Source: Hyphomicrobiales bacterium
Lineage (GTDB): Bacteria; Pseudomonadota; Alphaproteobacteria; Rhizobiales; Rhizobiaceae
Assembly: GCA_900469955.1 (NCBI GenBank)
Contig: UBYX01000008.1
Coordinates: forward strand, 1-64,000
Length of the DNA stretch: 64,000 nucleotides
Direction: 5' to 3'
Below the pieces are notes generated by a model. It was not told the DNA's origin. It saw only the letters and a list, made by a program, of their open reading frames with translations, and ran no database searches. How positions within the stretch are numbered: position 1 is the stretch's first letter; every line of letters begins with the position of its first letter. Below, piece by piece: positions 27,168 through 34,297 of the stretch. Position numbers and translations under genes: made by a program.

Positions 27168-28397
27168 ATGCAGACGCCTGATCGGAAGAACGATATCACT
27201 GCCGACGATCACATAGACCGCCTCATCGTCGCGCACAGGCCGGGTTACGGGCTGGCGCGGCCCTTCTACCACGATCCCGACATCTTCGAACGGGACATGG
27301 ATCGGCTCTTCTTCCGTCACTGGCATTGTTTGGCGCATGAAAGCGTCATTCCCGATCCCAATGATTTCGAGCTGTTCCAGCTCGGCGCCGAGCAAGTGAT
27401 CCTGACCCGAGCTGGCGATGGCGCGATACATGCGATGCTGAACGTCTGCCGCCATCGCGGCGCGGAGGTCTGCACCCGGAAGAAGGGCAATGCCAAAGCA
27501 TTCGTCTGCCCCTATCACGCGTGGACCTATGGCAACGACGGCAAGCTCAAGGCCGCACGGCTGATGCCGAAGGATTTTCGCCGCGAGGACCATGGGCTGA
27601 AGAAGTTGCATGTCCGGGTCATCGAAGGCCTCGTCTTCATCTCGTTTGCGGAAAACCCGCTGGATTTCTCCGAGGTGGAAAACCTGCTGCGCGCCACCTG
27701 CGGCCAATATGGCTGGGCCTCGGCGAAGGTCGCCCACCGACAGAGTTACCCGCTTGACGCCAATTGGAAGCTTGCCGTCGAGAATTACGTGGAGTGCTAT
27801 CATTGCGGCCCGGCGCATCCGGAATATTCCGAGACGCATGCGCTGGAACAGCCGCTACACATAATAGAGGAACTCAACGCCAGGATGGAGGCGCGTACTT
27901 GCGCGCTCGGTATCGAGATCGGTTCCGGCAACCATTGGCAGACCTCTTGCGAAGGCCGGGAGGCGATCCACGCCTTCCGTTATGCGCTCTATGACGGGGT
28001 GAAGACGGGCAGCAAGGATGGCCAGCCCCTTGCTCCGCTGATGGGCAGGTTCACCGATTTTGATGGCGGCGTCACATCCATCCATCTTGGTGGCACGAGT
28101 TTCCTCGTCTGTTACGCCGACCACGGCATGATCTACCGCTTCATCCCGAAAACCGTCGATACCTGCGAAATGGAGCTGATCTGGCTTGTCGATGCCAAGG
28201 CCGAGGAAGGCCGTAATTACGATCTGGAAAAACTCACCTGGCTCTGGAAGGTCACAACCGACGAGGACAAGGCGATTATCGAACATACCGCCCGCGGTGT
28301 CGTATCGCGTTTCTTTGAGCCAGGCCCGATCGCACCGATGGAGCAGAACGAATTGCGCTATATCGAGTGGTATTTGGAAGAGATCGGCAAGGCGTGA
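27168..28397 (+). CDS. Rieske non-heme iron oxygenase alpha subunit (betaine demethylase, GbcA-like)
   Basis: 409 residues. The Rieske [2Fe-2S] site is CRHRGAEVC to CPYHAW (C-x-H-x17-C-x2-H). The mononuclear iron region is ENYVECYHCGPAHPEY, with the two histidines and a bridging acid. The protein fits the glycine betaine/stachydrine/carnitine oxygenase branch that removes or hydroxylates N-methyl groups. With two demethylating flavoproteins upstream, betaine to dimethylglycine is the natural step. No reductase gene is adjacent, so electrons must come from elsewhere. The start at MQTPDRKND follows GGAGCAACCCC; upstream codons in frame lack a ribosome site. Confidence 0.88.
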   Translation: MQTPDRKNDITADDHIDRLIVAHRPGYGLARPFYHDPDIFERDMDRLFFRHWHCLAHESVIPDPNDFELFQLGAEQVILTRAGDGAIHAMLNVCRHRGAEVCTRKKGNAKAFVCPYHAWTYGNDGKLKAARLMPKDFRREDHGLKKLHVRVIEGLVFISFAENPLDFSEVENLLRATCGQYGWASAKVAHRQSYPLDANWKLAVENYVECYHCGPAHPEYSETHALEQPLHIIEELNARMEARTCALGIEIGSGNHWQTSCEGREAIHAFRYALYDGVKTGSKDGQPLAPLMGRFTDFDGGVTSIHLGGTSFLVCYADHGMIYRFIPKTVDTCEMELIWLVDAKAEEGRNYDLEKLTWLWKVTTDEDKAIIEHTARGVVSRFFEPGPIAPMEQNELRYIEWYLEEIGKA

Positions 28398-28401
28398 TCG
28401 T

Positions 28402-28434
28402 TTGTCGTCTTATATGTCGTATATTATGATCATA
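28402..28434 (+). promoter_or_regulatory. brnTA promoter with embedded palindromic operator
   Basis: TTGTCG, a 17-base spacer and TATGAT form a good sigma-70 promoter. The -10 box lies inside the perfect palindrome TATGATCATA (28425-28434), and a second dyad, ATATGTCGTATAT, occupies the spacer. Binding of the BrnA antitoxin here would block RNA polymerase. The predicted start site is only about five bases before the toxin ATG. Confidence 0.6.
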
Positions 28435-28441
28435 CACAGGA

Positions 28442-28741
28442 ATGATTGACTGGGATCGGATCACCGGCTTTGAATGGGATGCGGGCAATGCCCGCAAAAG
28501 CGTTGCAAAGCACGATGTCAGTCAGGCGGAGGCCGAACCGATCTTCTTCAATGAACCTCTGTTCATTGTTCCCGATGTGAAGCACAGCGATGCAGAACGT
28601 CGTATTCATGGACTTGGGCAAACTGACAACGGACGCTTGCTGCACGTCACGTTCACGCTCCGGCAGGACGAGACGAAGATAAGAGTTATATCGGCCCGCG
28701 ATATGAGCCGGAGGGAGCGAAGCTATTATGACCAAACATAA
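28442..28741 (+). CDS. brnT: BrnT family toxin
   Basis: 99 residues with the BrnT layout: GFEWDAGNARKSVAKHDVSQ (the 'FeWDxxKaxxNxxKHGvsF' region), IFFNEPLFIVPD, GRLLHVTFTLRQDET and the terminal RVISARDMSRRERSYY. BrnT proteins are RelE-fold ribonucleases that block translation. The glycine of the usual KHG is aspartate here. The gene comes first and overlaps the antitoxin gene by 14 bases, the usual order of this type II system. Confidence 0.92.
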   Translation: MIDWDRITGFEWDAGNARKSVAKHDVSQAEAEPIFFNEPLFIVPDVKHSDAERRIHGLGQTDNGRLLHVTFTLRQDETKIRVISARDMSRRERSYYDQT

Positions 28742-28997
28742 TAAACCTGTTCCGGAATTCAGCAGCGAGGCTGAAGAGCGCGCCTTCTGGGAAAGTCATG
28801 ACTCTGCTGACCATATCGATTGGAGCAAGGGCGAGCAGGTGCTCCTACCCAATCTCAAGCCGTCCTCTACTTCGATCTCCATTCGTCTACCTAACAGTTT
28901 GCTCGAGCGAATCAAAATCGCAGCCAACAAACGGGACGTGCCCTATCAATCGCTCATCAAGACATGGCTGGCAGAGAAGGCGGACGCAAAGCGCTAG
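28728..28997 (+). CDS. brnA: BrnA/CopG-type antitoxin
   Basis: 89 residues. The N-terminal part (ERAFWESHDSADHIDWSKGE) binds the toxin. The C-terminal STSISIRLPNSLLERIKIAA plus RDVPYQSLIKTWLAEK is a ribbon-helix-helix DNA-binding domain that also represses the operon. It is translated from an ATG inside the end of the toxin gene with GGAGGGAG upstream. Confidence 0.92.
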   Translation: MTKHNKPVPEFSSEAEERAFWESHDSADHIDWSKGEQVLLPNLKPSSTSISIRLPNSLLERIKIAANKRDVPYQSLIKTWLAEKADAKR

Positions 28998-29011
28998 GAC
29001 TGCATGGACTG

Positions 29012-29410
29012 ATGAGAAGATTGACCGGCAGATGCTTTTGCGGCGGAGTGGAATATGCAGTCGATGACGCCTTCGTCTATGCTGCTATCTGCCACTGCTC
29101 CGATTGCCGTCGCACGACCGGTTCGGCCTTCAAGCCCTTTGCGGGCATCGAGCGGGAGAAGTTCTCGCTCACGAAGGGCGGGGGCAGTCTGCTGATCTAC
29201 GGTGAAGCGGAGAGCCACAATGCCCATTGCGTCGCCTGCGGATCGCTTCTCTATTCTTTGGTCCGGGAAGCCAAATGGGTGCATGTAGCAATGGGCACAC
29301 TCGTAGACGCGCCGACCATCCGCCCGACGCACCATATCTTTGTCGGGTCAAAAGCCCCGTGGTACGAGATCACGGATGACCTGCCGCAATATCAGGGGCA
29401 TAAGCAGTAG
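29012..29410 (+). CDS. GFA/CENP-V family zinc protein
   Basis: 132 residues. Zinc-binding cysteines are visible in GRCFCGGVEY, CHCSDCRRTTGSAF and HCVACGSLLY, the arrangement of glutathione-dependent formaldehyde-activating enzyme (Gfa)-like proteins. Formaldehyde activation by Gfa itself is disputed, and the family is broad. The neighbouring demethylating flavoproteins generate formaldehyde-level carbon, which makes the pairing suggestive. The start is MRRLTGRCFCGG because the metal site begins there; the open frame continues upstream into the end of brnA. Confidence 0.85.
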   Translation: MRRLTGRCFCGGVEYAVDDAFVYAAICHCSDCRRTTGSAFKPFAGIEREKFSLTKGGGSLLIYGEAESHNAHCVACGSLLYSLVREAKWVHVAMGTLVDAPTIRPTHHIFVGSKAPWYEITDDLPQYQGHKQ

Positions 29411-29875
29411 TCAGGCCTGCTCGGCCAGCGCCACCAGATTTTCGCCTTCCAACCGGTAAAAGATGCGGTCTTCCTTCCGATCGGCGCCCAGTCCGTCGTA
29501 GAAACGCAAAAGCCGATCGTTGGCTCGCGCTGCCGTCCAGTCGATGCGGCCGAGTCCTCGCTCGACCGCAAGCGCCGCAATCCGCTTCATCAGCGCCGTA
29601 CCGATATCCCTTCCACGCTCGGAGGCTGACACGTAGAGTTCCTTCAGAAAGAACCCCGGCTTCAGCCCTGGCCCCGGATAGATGGCGGCAAAGGCTGCGA
29701 AGGCGACGATGCGGTCGGTGGTGACGACGAGGATTTCCGTCTCCGGCGGGCGGCCAAGAAGGCCGGCGAGGATCGTCTCGCGGGGTGGGCAGAAGACGCC
29801 GTAATAGGTCTGCATCTCCTCAAAAAGCGAGGCCAGCTCCTCCGCGTCGCCGAGTTCGAAGAAGCGGATATCCAT
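29411..29875 (-). CDS. GNAT family acetyltransferase
   Basis: 154 residues with the GNAT fold. The acetyl-CoA pyrophosphate loop is SERGRDIGTALMKRIAALA (R-x-x-G-x-G/A form), preceded by the FLKELYVSA strand. The late GLGADRKEDRIFYRLEGENL segment is the usual GNAT ending. The substrate is unknown. The gene converges exactly on the end of the GFA gene (adjacent stop codons). Confidence 0.85.
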   Translation of the reverse strand: MDIRFFELGDAEELASLFEEMQTYYGVFCPPRETILAGLLGRPPETEILVVTTDRIVAFAAFAAIYPGPGLKPGFFLKELYVSASERGRDIGTALMKRIAALAVERGLGRIDWTAARANDRLLRFYDGLGADRKEDRIFYRLEGENLVALAEQA

Positions 29876-30026
29876 TTTGATGAGCCCGGTTGAAAATTCG
29901 GAGCACTATTCCGGCCGCGCGGGAACCTGTCAACGTGTCTTGCCTGCTGAAGATCCGGCGATTTCGACCGGCTGCTGTTGACTTCCCCTCGCATATCCAC
30001 AGAGTGACCGCAAAGAAGGAAAAGTC

Positions 30027-30263
30027 ATGTCCAGATCGGAAAAGTTCATCGTCCTGCCGTTTAAGAAGATCCGGGGCAATATAGCGCCGGGCGAAATGCG
30101 GGTGGCCTCGAATGCCGCATCCGCCGAAAAGATCGCACGGGCCATGGCGGACCGTTTCGTCGGGGTGGCGGCCTATTCCGTGCAGGTGGACATGGAGAGC
30201 GGCGATATGTCCGATCCTAAAATCCTATGGCAATCCGGGGAGATTGCCGACATCGCTGCATAA
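30027..30263 (+). CDS. small hypothetical protein
   Basis: 78 residues, cytoplasmic. The sequence (FIVLPFKKIRGNIAPGEMRV, ASAEKIARAMADRFVGVAAY) resembles small conserved proteins of Rhizobiales without an assigned function. A GAAGGAAAAG ribosome site precedes the ATG. It ends five bases from the convergent crotonase gene. Confidence 0.7.
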   Translation: MSRSEKFIVLPFKKIRGNIAPGEMRVASNAASAEKIARAMADRFVGVAAYSVQVDMESGDMSDPKILWQSGEIADIAA

Positions 30264-30268
30264 CGAGG

Positions 30269-31054
30269 CTATTTTCCCTTCCACACCGGATCCCGTTTTT
30301 CGGCAAAAGCGCAGGCGCCTTCAAGCTGATCCTCGCTGGAATAAAGGATGTCGACGGTTCTGAACTGTCGTTTGGTGATCTTGTTCATGGTGGTCTGGAA
30401 GGCCTCGCCTTCCGCGGCGCGGACAACCTCCTTGATGGCGGCGTAAACGAGTGGCGGGCCGCTTTCGAGCAGCCTTGCCAGTTCCCAGGCCCGCGCCATC
30501 AGCCCGTTCGCCGGCAAAATCTCGTTGACGAATCCCCAGCGGTGCGCCTCCTGCACGTCCAGCCATCGGCCAGTAAGCAGCATGTCCATGGCGATGTGAT
30601 AGGGTATGCGCTTCGGCAGCTTGATCGAAGCAGCGTCGGCGACCGTGCCGGAACGAATCTCGGGAAGTGCGAAGGTCGCGTGTTCGGCGGCAAGGATGAG
30701 ATCCGTCGACAGCGCGATCTCCAACCCGCCGCCGCAGCAGATGCCGTTGACGGCCGCGATGATCGGCTTGTTGAGGTCGCGCAACTCCTGCATGCCGCCA
30801 AAACCGCCCACGCCGTAATCGCCGTCGACCGCGTCGCCGGCCGCCGCCGCCTTCAGGTCCCAACCGGGGCAGAAGAACTTTTCGCCGGCCCCGGTAATGA
30901 TGGCGACACGCAGGCTTTCGTCGTCGCGAAAATCCTGAAAGATCTCACCCATGATGCGCGAGGTCTTGAGGTCGATCGCATTGGCTTTCGGCCGGTCGAT
31001 GGTCACTTCAAGAATGCCGCCCTCGCGACGGGACTTTATCGCCTGATCACTCAC
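30269..31054 (-). CDS. crotonase family, carnitinyl-CoA dehydratase-like (CaiD-like)
   Basis: 261 residues of the enoyl-CoA hydratase family. The oxyanion-hole glycines are in NGICCGGGLEIALSTDLILA, and the second active-site region is LPEIRSGTVADAASIKLPKR. It is the last gene of the carnitine operon, overlapping the ligase gene by four bases (ATGA). In that context hydration of crotonobetainyl-CoA to carnitinyl-CoA is the expected reaction. Sequence alone would only say enoyl-CoA hydratase/isomerase. Confidence 0.85.
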   Translation of the reverse strand: MSDQAIKSRREGGILEVTIDRPKANAIDLKTSRIMGEIFQDFRDDESLRVAIITGAGEKFFCPGWDLKAAAAGDAVDGDYGVGGFGGMQELRDLNKPIIAAVNGICCGGGLEIALSTDLILAAEHATFALPEIRSGTVADAASIKLPKRIPYHIAMDMLLTGRWLDVQEAHRWGFVNEILPANGLMARAWELARLLESGPPLVYAAIKEVVRAAEGEAFQTTMNKITKRQFRTVDILYSSEDQLEGACAFAEKRDPVWKGK

Positions 31055-33108
31055 GGTATCCTCCTTCGCACCATTGCATCCACGGCAACGACACCCTCAC
31101 CTTCCGGCAGCACCAGAACCGGGTTGATGTCCAGTTCCTCGATATCCCCGGCATTGGCGACAAGATAGGCCGCAACTGCTGCCACCGCCTGTTCGAGAGC
31201 GGCGATATCGCCCTTCGGCCCACCGCGATAGCCGTCGAGCAGCTTCTTCACCTTCAGACCTGATATGGCAGCCGCGATCGATTGCGGCGAGGCGGGGAGG
31301 GTGATCAGCGCGGAGTCGTCCAGCAGCTCGACCAGGATGCCGCCGGCACCGAGCGTCAGGACCAGGCCTGCGACCGGATCCCGCATCGCGCCGATAATGA
31401 TTTCCGCGACTGGCCGACCGGCCATCTTTTCAACCAGATAACCATTGGAGACGCCGGCCATGGCATAGGCCGCGGCAACGACCTCCTGCTTGCTTTTGAG
31501 GTTGAGTTTCACAGCGCCGGCCTCGGTTTTATGGGCGACCCCGCGGCCCTTCAACACCACCGGGAAGCCGAGCTTTTCCGCGGCTGGTCCGGTATCCTCC
31601 GGCTCGATCTCCACAAGCCCGTCCGGAATCGGCAGGCCGAAGGCGGAGAGCTCTCGTTTCGCTTCGTCCTCGTTGAGCGTTACCACCTCGCCCGCACCGA
31701 CCGCATGCCTCAGCAACGGCGCAGGCGCCGGTTCTCGCCAGGCAGCGCCGATAAAGGCTGCGGTTTCTGCGGCGGCAAGCGCTTCTTCGATGCCATGGAA
31801 GGGCACGACACCATCACGGATCAACTGCTCGGCAACGGATTCTGGGAGATTTTCGCCCATGCTGGCGACAATGCCAGCGTTGGCTCCTGTTGCGGAATGC
31901 GCTGCCACGACTGCGTCGACAGTCGCTTGCCAGTCCGTCGCGTCGCAGCGGTCTGGCCGTGGGAAGTCCAGTACGACGAGGTTTAGTGCGTAACCGCCCT
32001 GCATCATCGCCGTGAAGGCCGCCGTCTGCTTCTCCCCGTTGCCCCAGACAAAGGTGTGGTAGTCGAGAGGATTGGCAAGGGTTACCATCGGCCCGAGCGT
32101 CTCGCGCAGCGGCTGGAGCTGTTCGTCCCGCAACGGCCTGTAGGAGATCTTTCTCTTCACTCCGGCATCGGCCATCAGCGATGCCTCGCCACCCGAGCAA
32201 CTCATGGAAGATATGTCGGCAGTATCAAGTGGCCCGTAGAGATGCAGCAGTTTCAGCGTCTCCAGAAGCTCCGGGAGAGTTTCCACGCGGCCGATGCCAA
32301 GCCGCTGGAGCAGTGCCGAAGAGACCCTGTCGTTGCCGGCAAGCGATGCCGTATGGGAAATAGTTGCCAGCCGGGCCGCCTCCGACTTGCCAACCTTCAG
32401 AACAACGACCGGCTTTTTCAACATCCGGGAAAGCGCTGCCAGCCGCTCCAGTGTTTCGAGATTGTCAAAACCTTCGATATGGAGCCCGACTGCTGTCACT
32501 CGCACATCCTGGATCACTGTGCAGGCAAGTTCTGCAAGACCCGTCTGCGCCTGATTGCCGGCCGTCATGAGATAGGCGAGCGGCAGGCCACGCTGTTGCA
32601 TGGAGATATTGCAGGCGATATTGGAAGATTGGGTAAGCACCGCGACGCCGCGTTCGACCCGCAGCATGCCGTGTTGGTCCGGCCAGAGCAGCGCGCCATC
32701 CAGCATGTTGATAAAGCCGTAGCAGTTGGGGCCGAGAATCGGCAACTCGCCCGCCGCCTCGATGAGAGCCGCCTGCAGGTCGTTGCCATCGGCAAGCTCG
32801 CTTGCGGCCTCGCGGAAACCGGAAGCGTAACACACCGCGCCACCCGCACCGCGGGCCGAAAGATCTCTTATGATCTCGATCGTCAACTGTCGGTTCACGC
32901 CAACGAAAGCCGCATCCGGCGCCGTTGGCAGATCCGCTACCGAACGGTAGCACCGACGGCCGAGGATCTCTTCATTCTTTGGATGGACCGGCCATATGTC
33001 TCCTGAAAACCCCACCTTGTCGCATTGCTCGATGACGCGCCGCGCCTCCCTGCCGCCGAATACGGCAATGGTTTTGGGGCGGGTCAGGCGGTCGAGGGTT
33101 TTCGTCAT
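31051..33108 (-). CDS. ADP-forming acyl-CoA synthetase (betaine-type substrate inferred)
   Basis: 685 residues of the NDP-forming acetate-CoA ligase family. Domains in order are a CoA-binding Rossmann domain (IAVFGGREARRVIEQCDKVG), a succinyl-CoA synthetase-like part (TQSSNIACNISMQQRGLPLA, SMSCSGGEASLMADAG) and a C-terminal ATP-grasp domain (FPVVLKGRGVAHKTEAGAVK, GYLVEKMAG). It would activate a carboxylate to its CoA ester. Its neighbours make gamma-butyrobetaine or carnitine the likely acid. An Agrobacterium gene called bcoA is reported, from memory, to encode a gamma-butyrobetainyl-CoA synthetase of similar size. Its stop abuts the next gene and it is surely co-transcribed. Confidence 0.85.
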   Translation of the reverse strand: MTKTLDRLTRPKTIAVFGGREARRVIEQCDKVGFSGDIWPVHPKNEEILGRRCYRSVADLPTAPDAAFVGVNRQLTIEIIRDLSARGAGGAVCYASGFREAASELADGNDLQAALIEAAGELPILGPNCYGFINMLDGALLWPDQHGMLRVERGVAVLTQSSNIACNISMQQRGLPLAYLMTAGNQAQTGLAELACTVIQDVRVTAVGLHIEGFDNLETLERLAALSRMLKKPVVVLKVGKSEAARLATISHTASLAGNDRVSSALLQRLGIGRVETLPELLETLKLLHLYGPLDTADISSMSCSGGEASLMADAGVKRKISYRPLRDEQLQPLRETLGPMVTLANPLDYHTFVWGNGEKQTAAFTAMMQGGYALNLVVLDFPRPDRCDATDWQATVDAVVAAHSATGANAGIVASMGENLPESVAEQLIRDGVVPFHGIEEALAAAETAAFIGAAWREPAPAPLLRHAVGAGEVVTLNEDEAKRELSAFGLPIPDGLVEIEPEDTGPAAEKLGFPVVLKGRGVAHKTEAGAVKLNLKSKQEVVAAAYAMAGVSNGYLVEKMAGRPVAEIIIGAMRDPVAGLVLTLGAGGILVELLDDSALITLPASPQSIAAAISGLKVKKLLDGYRGGPKGDIAALEQAVAAVAAYLVANAGDIEELDINPVLVLPEGEGVVAVDAMVRRRIP

Positions 33109-34269
33109 CTACGCCCCCAGCGGCCGCAAGAGTTCTCGACTGATGATGTGCCGCTGGATTTCAGAGGTCCCGTCCCAGATGCGTTCGACGCGCGCATCGC
33201 GCCAGAATCTGGTGAGCGGCAGGTCGTCCATCAGCCCCATCCCGCCAAAGATCTGGATCGCTTCATCGGTGACCCGCGCCAGCATTTCCGTTGCAAAGAC
33301 CTTCGCCGAGGCGATCTCGCGGTTCGACGGCAGTCCCTGATCGAGCCGCCAGGCTGCCGAAAGCGTCAAAAGGTCGGCAGCGTCGATCTCTGTGATCATG
33401 TCGGCGAGCTTGAAGGAGACGCCCTGGTTGGCACCGATCGGCTTGCCGAACTGCTTCCGATCGGCGGCGTAGTTCACGGCGTAGTCGAAAGCGCGACGTG
33501 CCCGGCCGACAGAGGTGGCCGCGACCGTCAGACGCGTTGCATAGAGCCAGTCATTGGCGATGTCGAAACCTTTGTGCACCTCGCCCAAGATCTGGCTCGC
33601 TGGCAGGCGGCATTCGTCAAAGGTCAGGATGCAGTTCTTGTAGCCGCGATGAGAGACCGAATTGTAGCCTTCGCGGATCTCAAAGCCCGGCGTGCCGCGA
33701 TCGACGAGAAAACAGGTGATCAACTTTTTCGGCCCGCGCTGAGTTTCTTCCTCGCCCGTCGCAATGAAGACGATGACGAAATCAGCGATATTGGCGTGGG
33801 AAATGAAGTGTTTGGTACCGTTGACGATCCAGTCGTCGCCATCCTTGCGTGCGAAGCACTTCATGCCGCGCACGTCGGAACCCGCATCCGGCTCCGTCAT
33901 GGCAAGCGCATCGAACTTTTCACCCTTGACCGCCGGGACGAGATATTTCTCTCGCTGCTCGCCATTGCAGGCCATCAGGATTCCGGAGGGGCGGCCGAAA
34001 AACACGGTGAGTGCCATGGATCCGCGGCCGAGCTCGCGCTCGACCAGCGTGAAGGACGTGTGATCGAGACCCGCGCCTCCGACCTCTTCGGGGAAATTGC
34101 AGCCGAAGAACCCGATTTCCCTACACTTGCGGGCGATCTCCTGGCCGAGGTCCGGCGGCACGAAACCGGTGCGCTCTACCTCGTTCTCGTGCGGATAGAT
34201 CTCCGTCTCGACAAAGTCGCGGACGGTTTTGACGATCATTTCCTGTTCGTCCGTCAGTCCGAAGTGCAT
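33109..34269 (-). CDS. acyl-CoA dehydrogenase (gamma-butyrobetainyl-CoA dehydrogenase-like)
   Basis: 386 residues, FAD-dependent acyl-CoA dehydrogenase. Seen are the MTEPDAGSDVRGMKC substrate/FAD loop, GTKHFISHANIADFVIVF and the C-terminal QIFGGMGLMDDLPLTRFWRD. The catalytic-base segment usually reads Y-E-G-T but here reads WDGTSEIQR, so the base would be Asp366 instead of glutamate, if aligned as in medium-chain enzymes. In the operon it sits between the ligase and the carnitine dehydrogenase, matching oxidation of gamma-butyrobetainyl-CoA to crotonobetainyl-CoA. The start MHFGLTDEQE follows AGGGAGGGG. Confidence 0.85.
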   Translation of the reverse strand: MHFGLTDEQEMIVKTVRDFVETEIYPHENEVERTGFVPPDLGQEIARKCREIGFFGCNFPEEVGGAGLDHTSFTLVERELGRGSMALTVFFGRPSGILMACNGEQREKYLVPAVKGEKFDALAMTEPDAGSDVRGMKCFARKDGDDWIVNGTKHFISHANIADFVIVFIATGEEETQRGPKKLITCFLVDRGTPGFEIREGYNSVSHRGYKNCILTFDECRLPASQILGEVHKGFDIANDWLYATRLTVAATSVGRARRAFDYAVNYAADRKQFGKPIGANQGVSFKLADMITEIDAADLLTLSAAWRLDQGLPSNREIASAKVFATEMLARVTDEAIQIFGGMGLMDDLPLTRFWRDARVERIWDGTSEIQRHIISRELLRPLGA

Positions 34270-34297
34270 TGATTTCCCCTCCCTGCCCTCTTTCAGA

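Noticed and set aside
33025..34272. 415-codon open frame on the + strand
   Set aside because: It is exactly antisense to the acyl-CoA dehydrogenase gene, whose motifs are clear; the frame arises from GC-rich codon mirroring and its translation has no family features.
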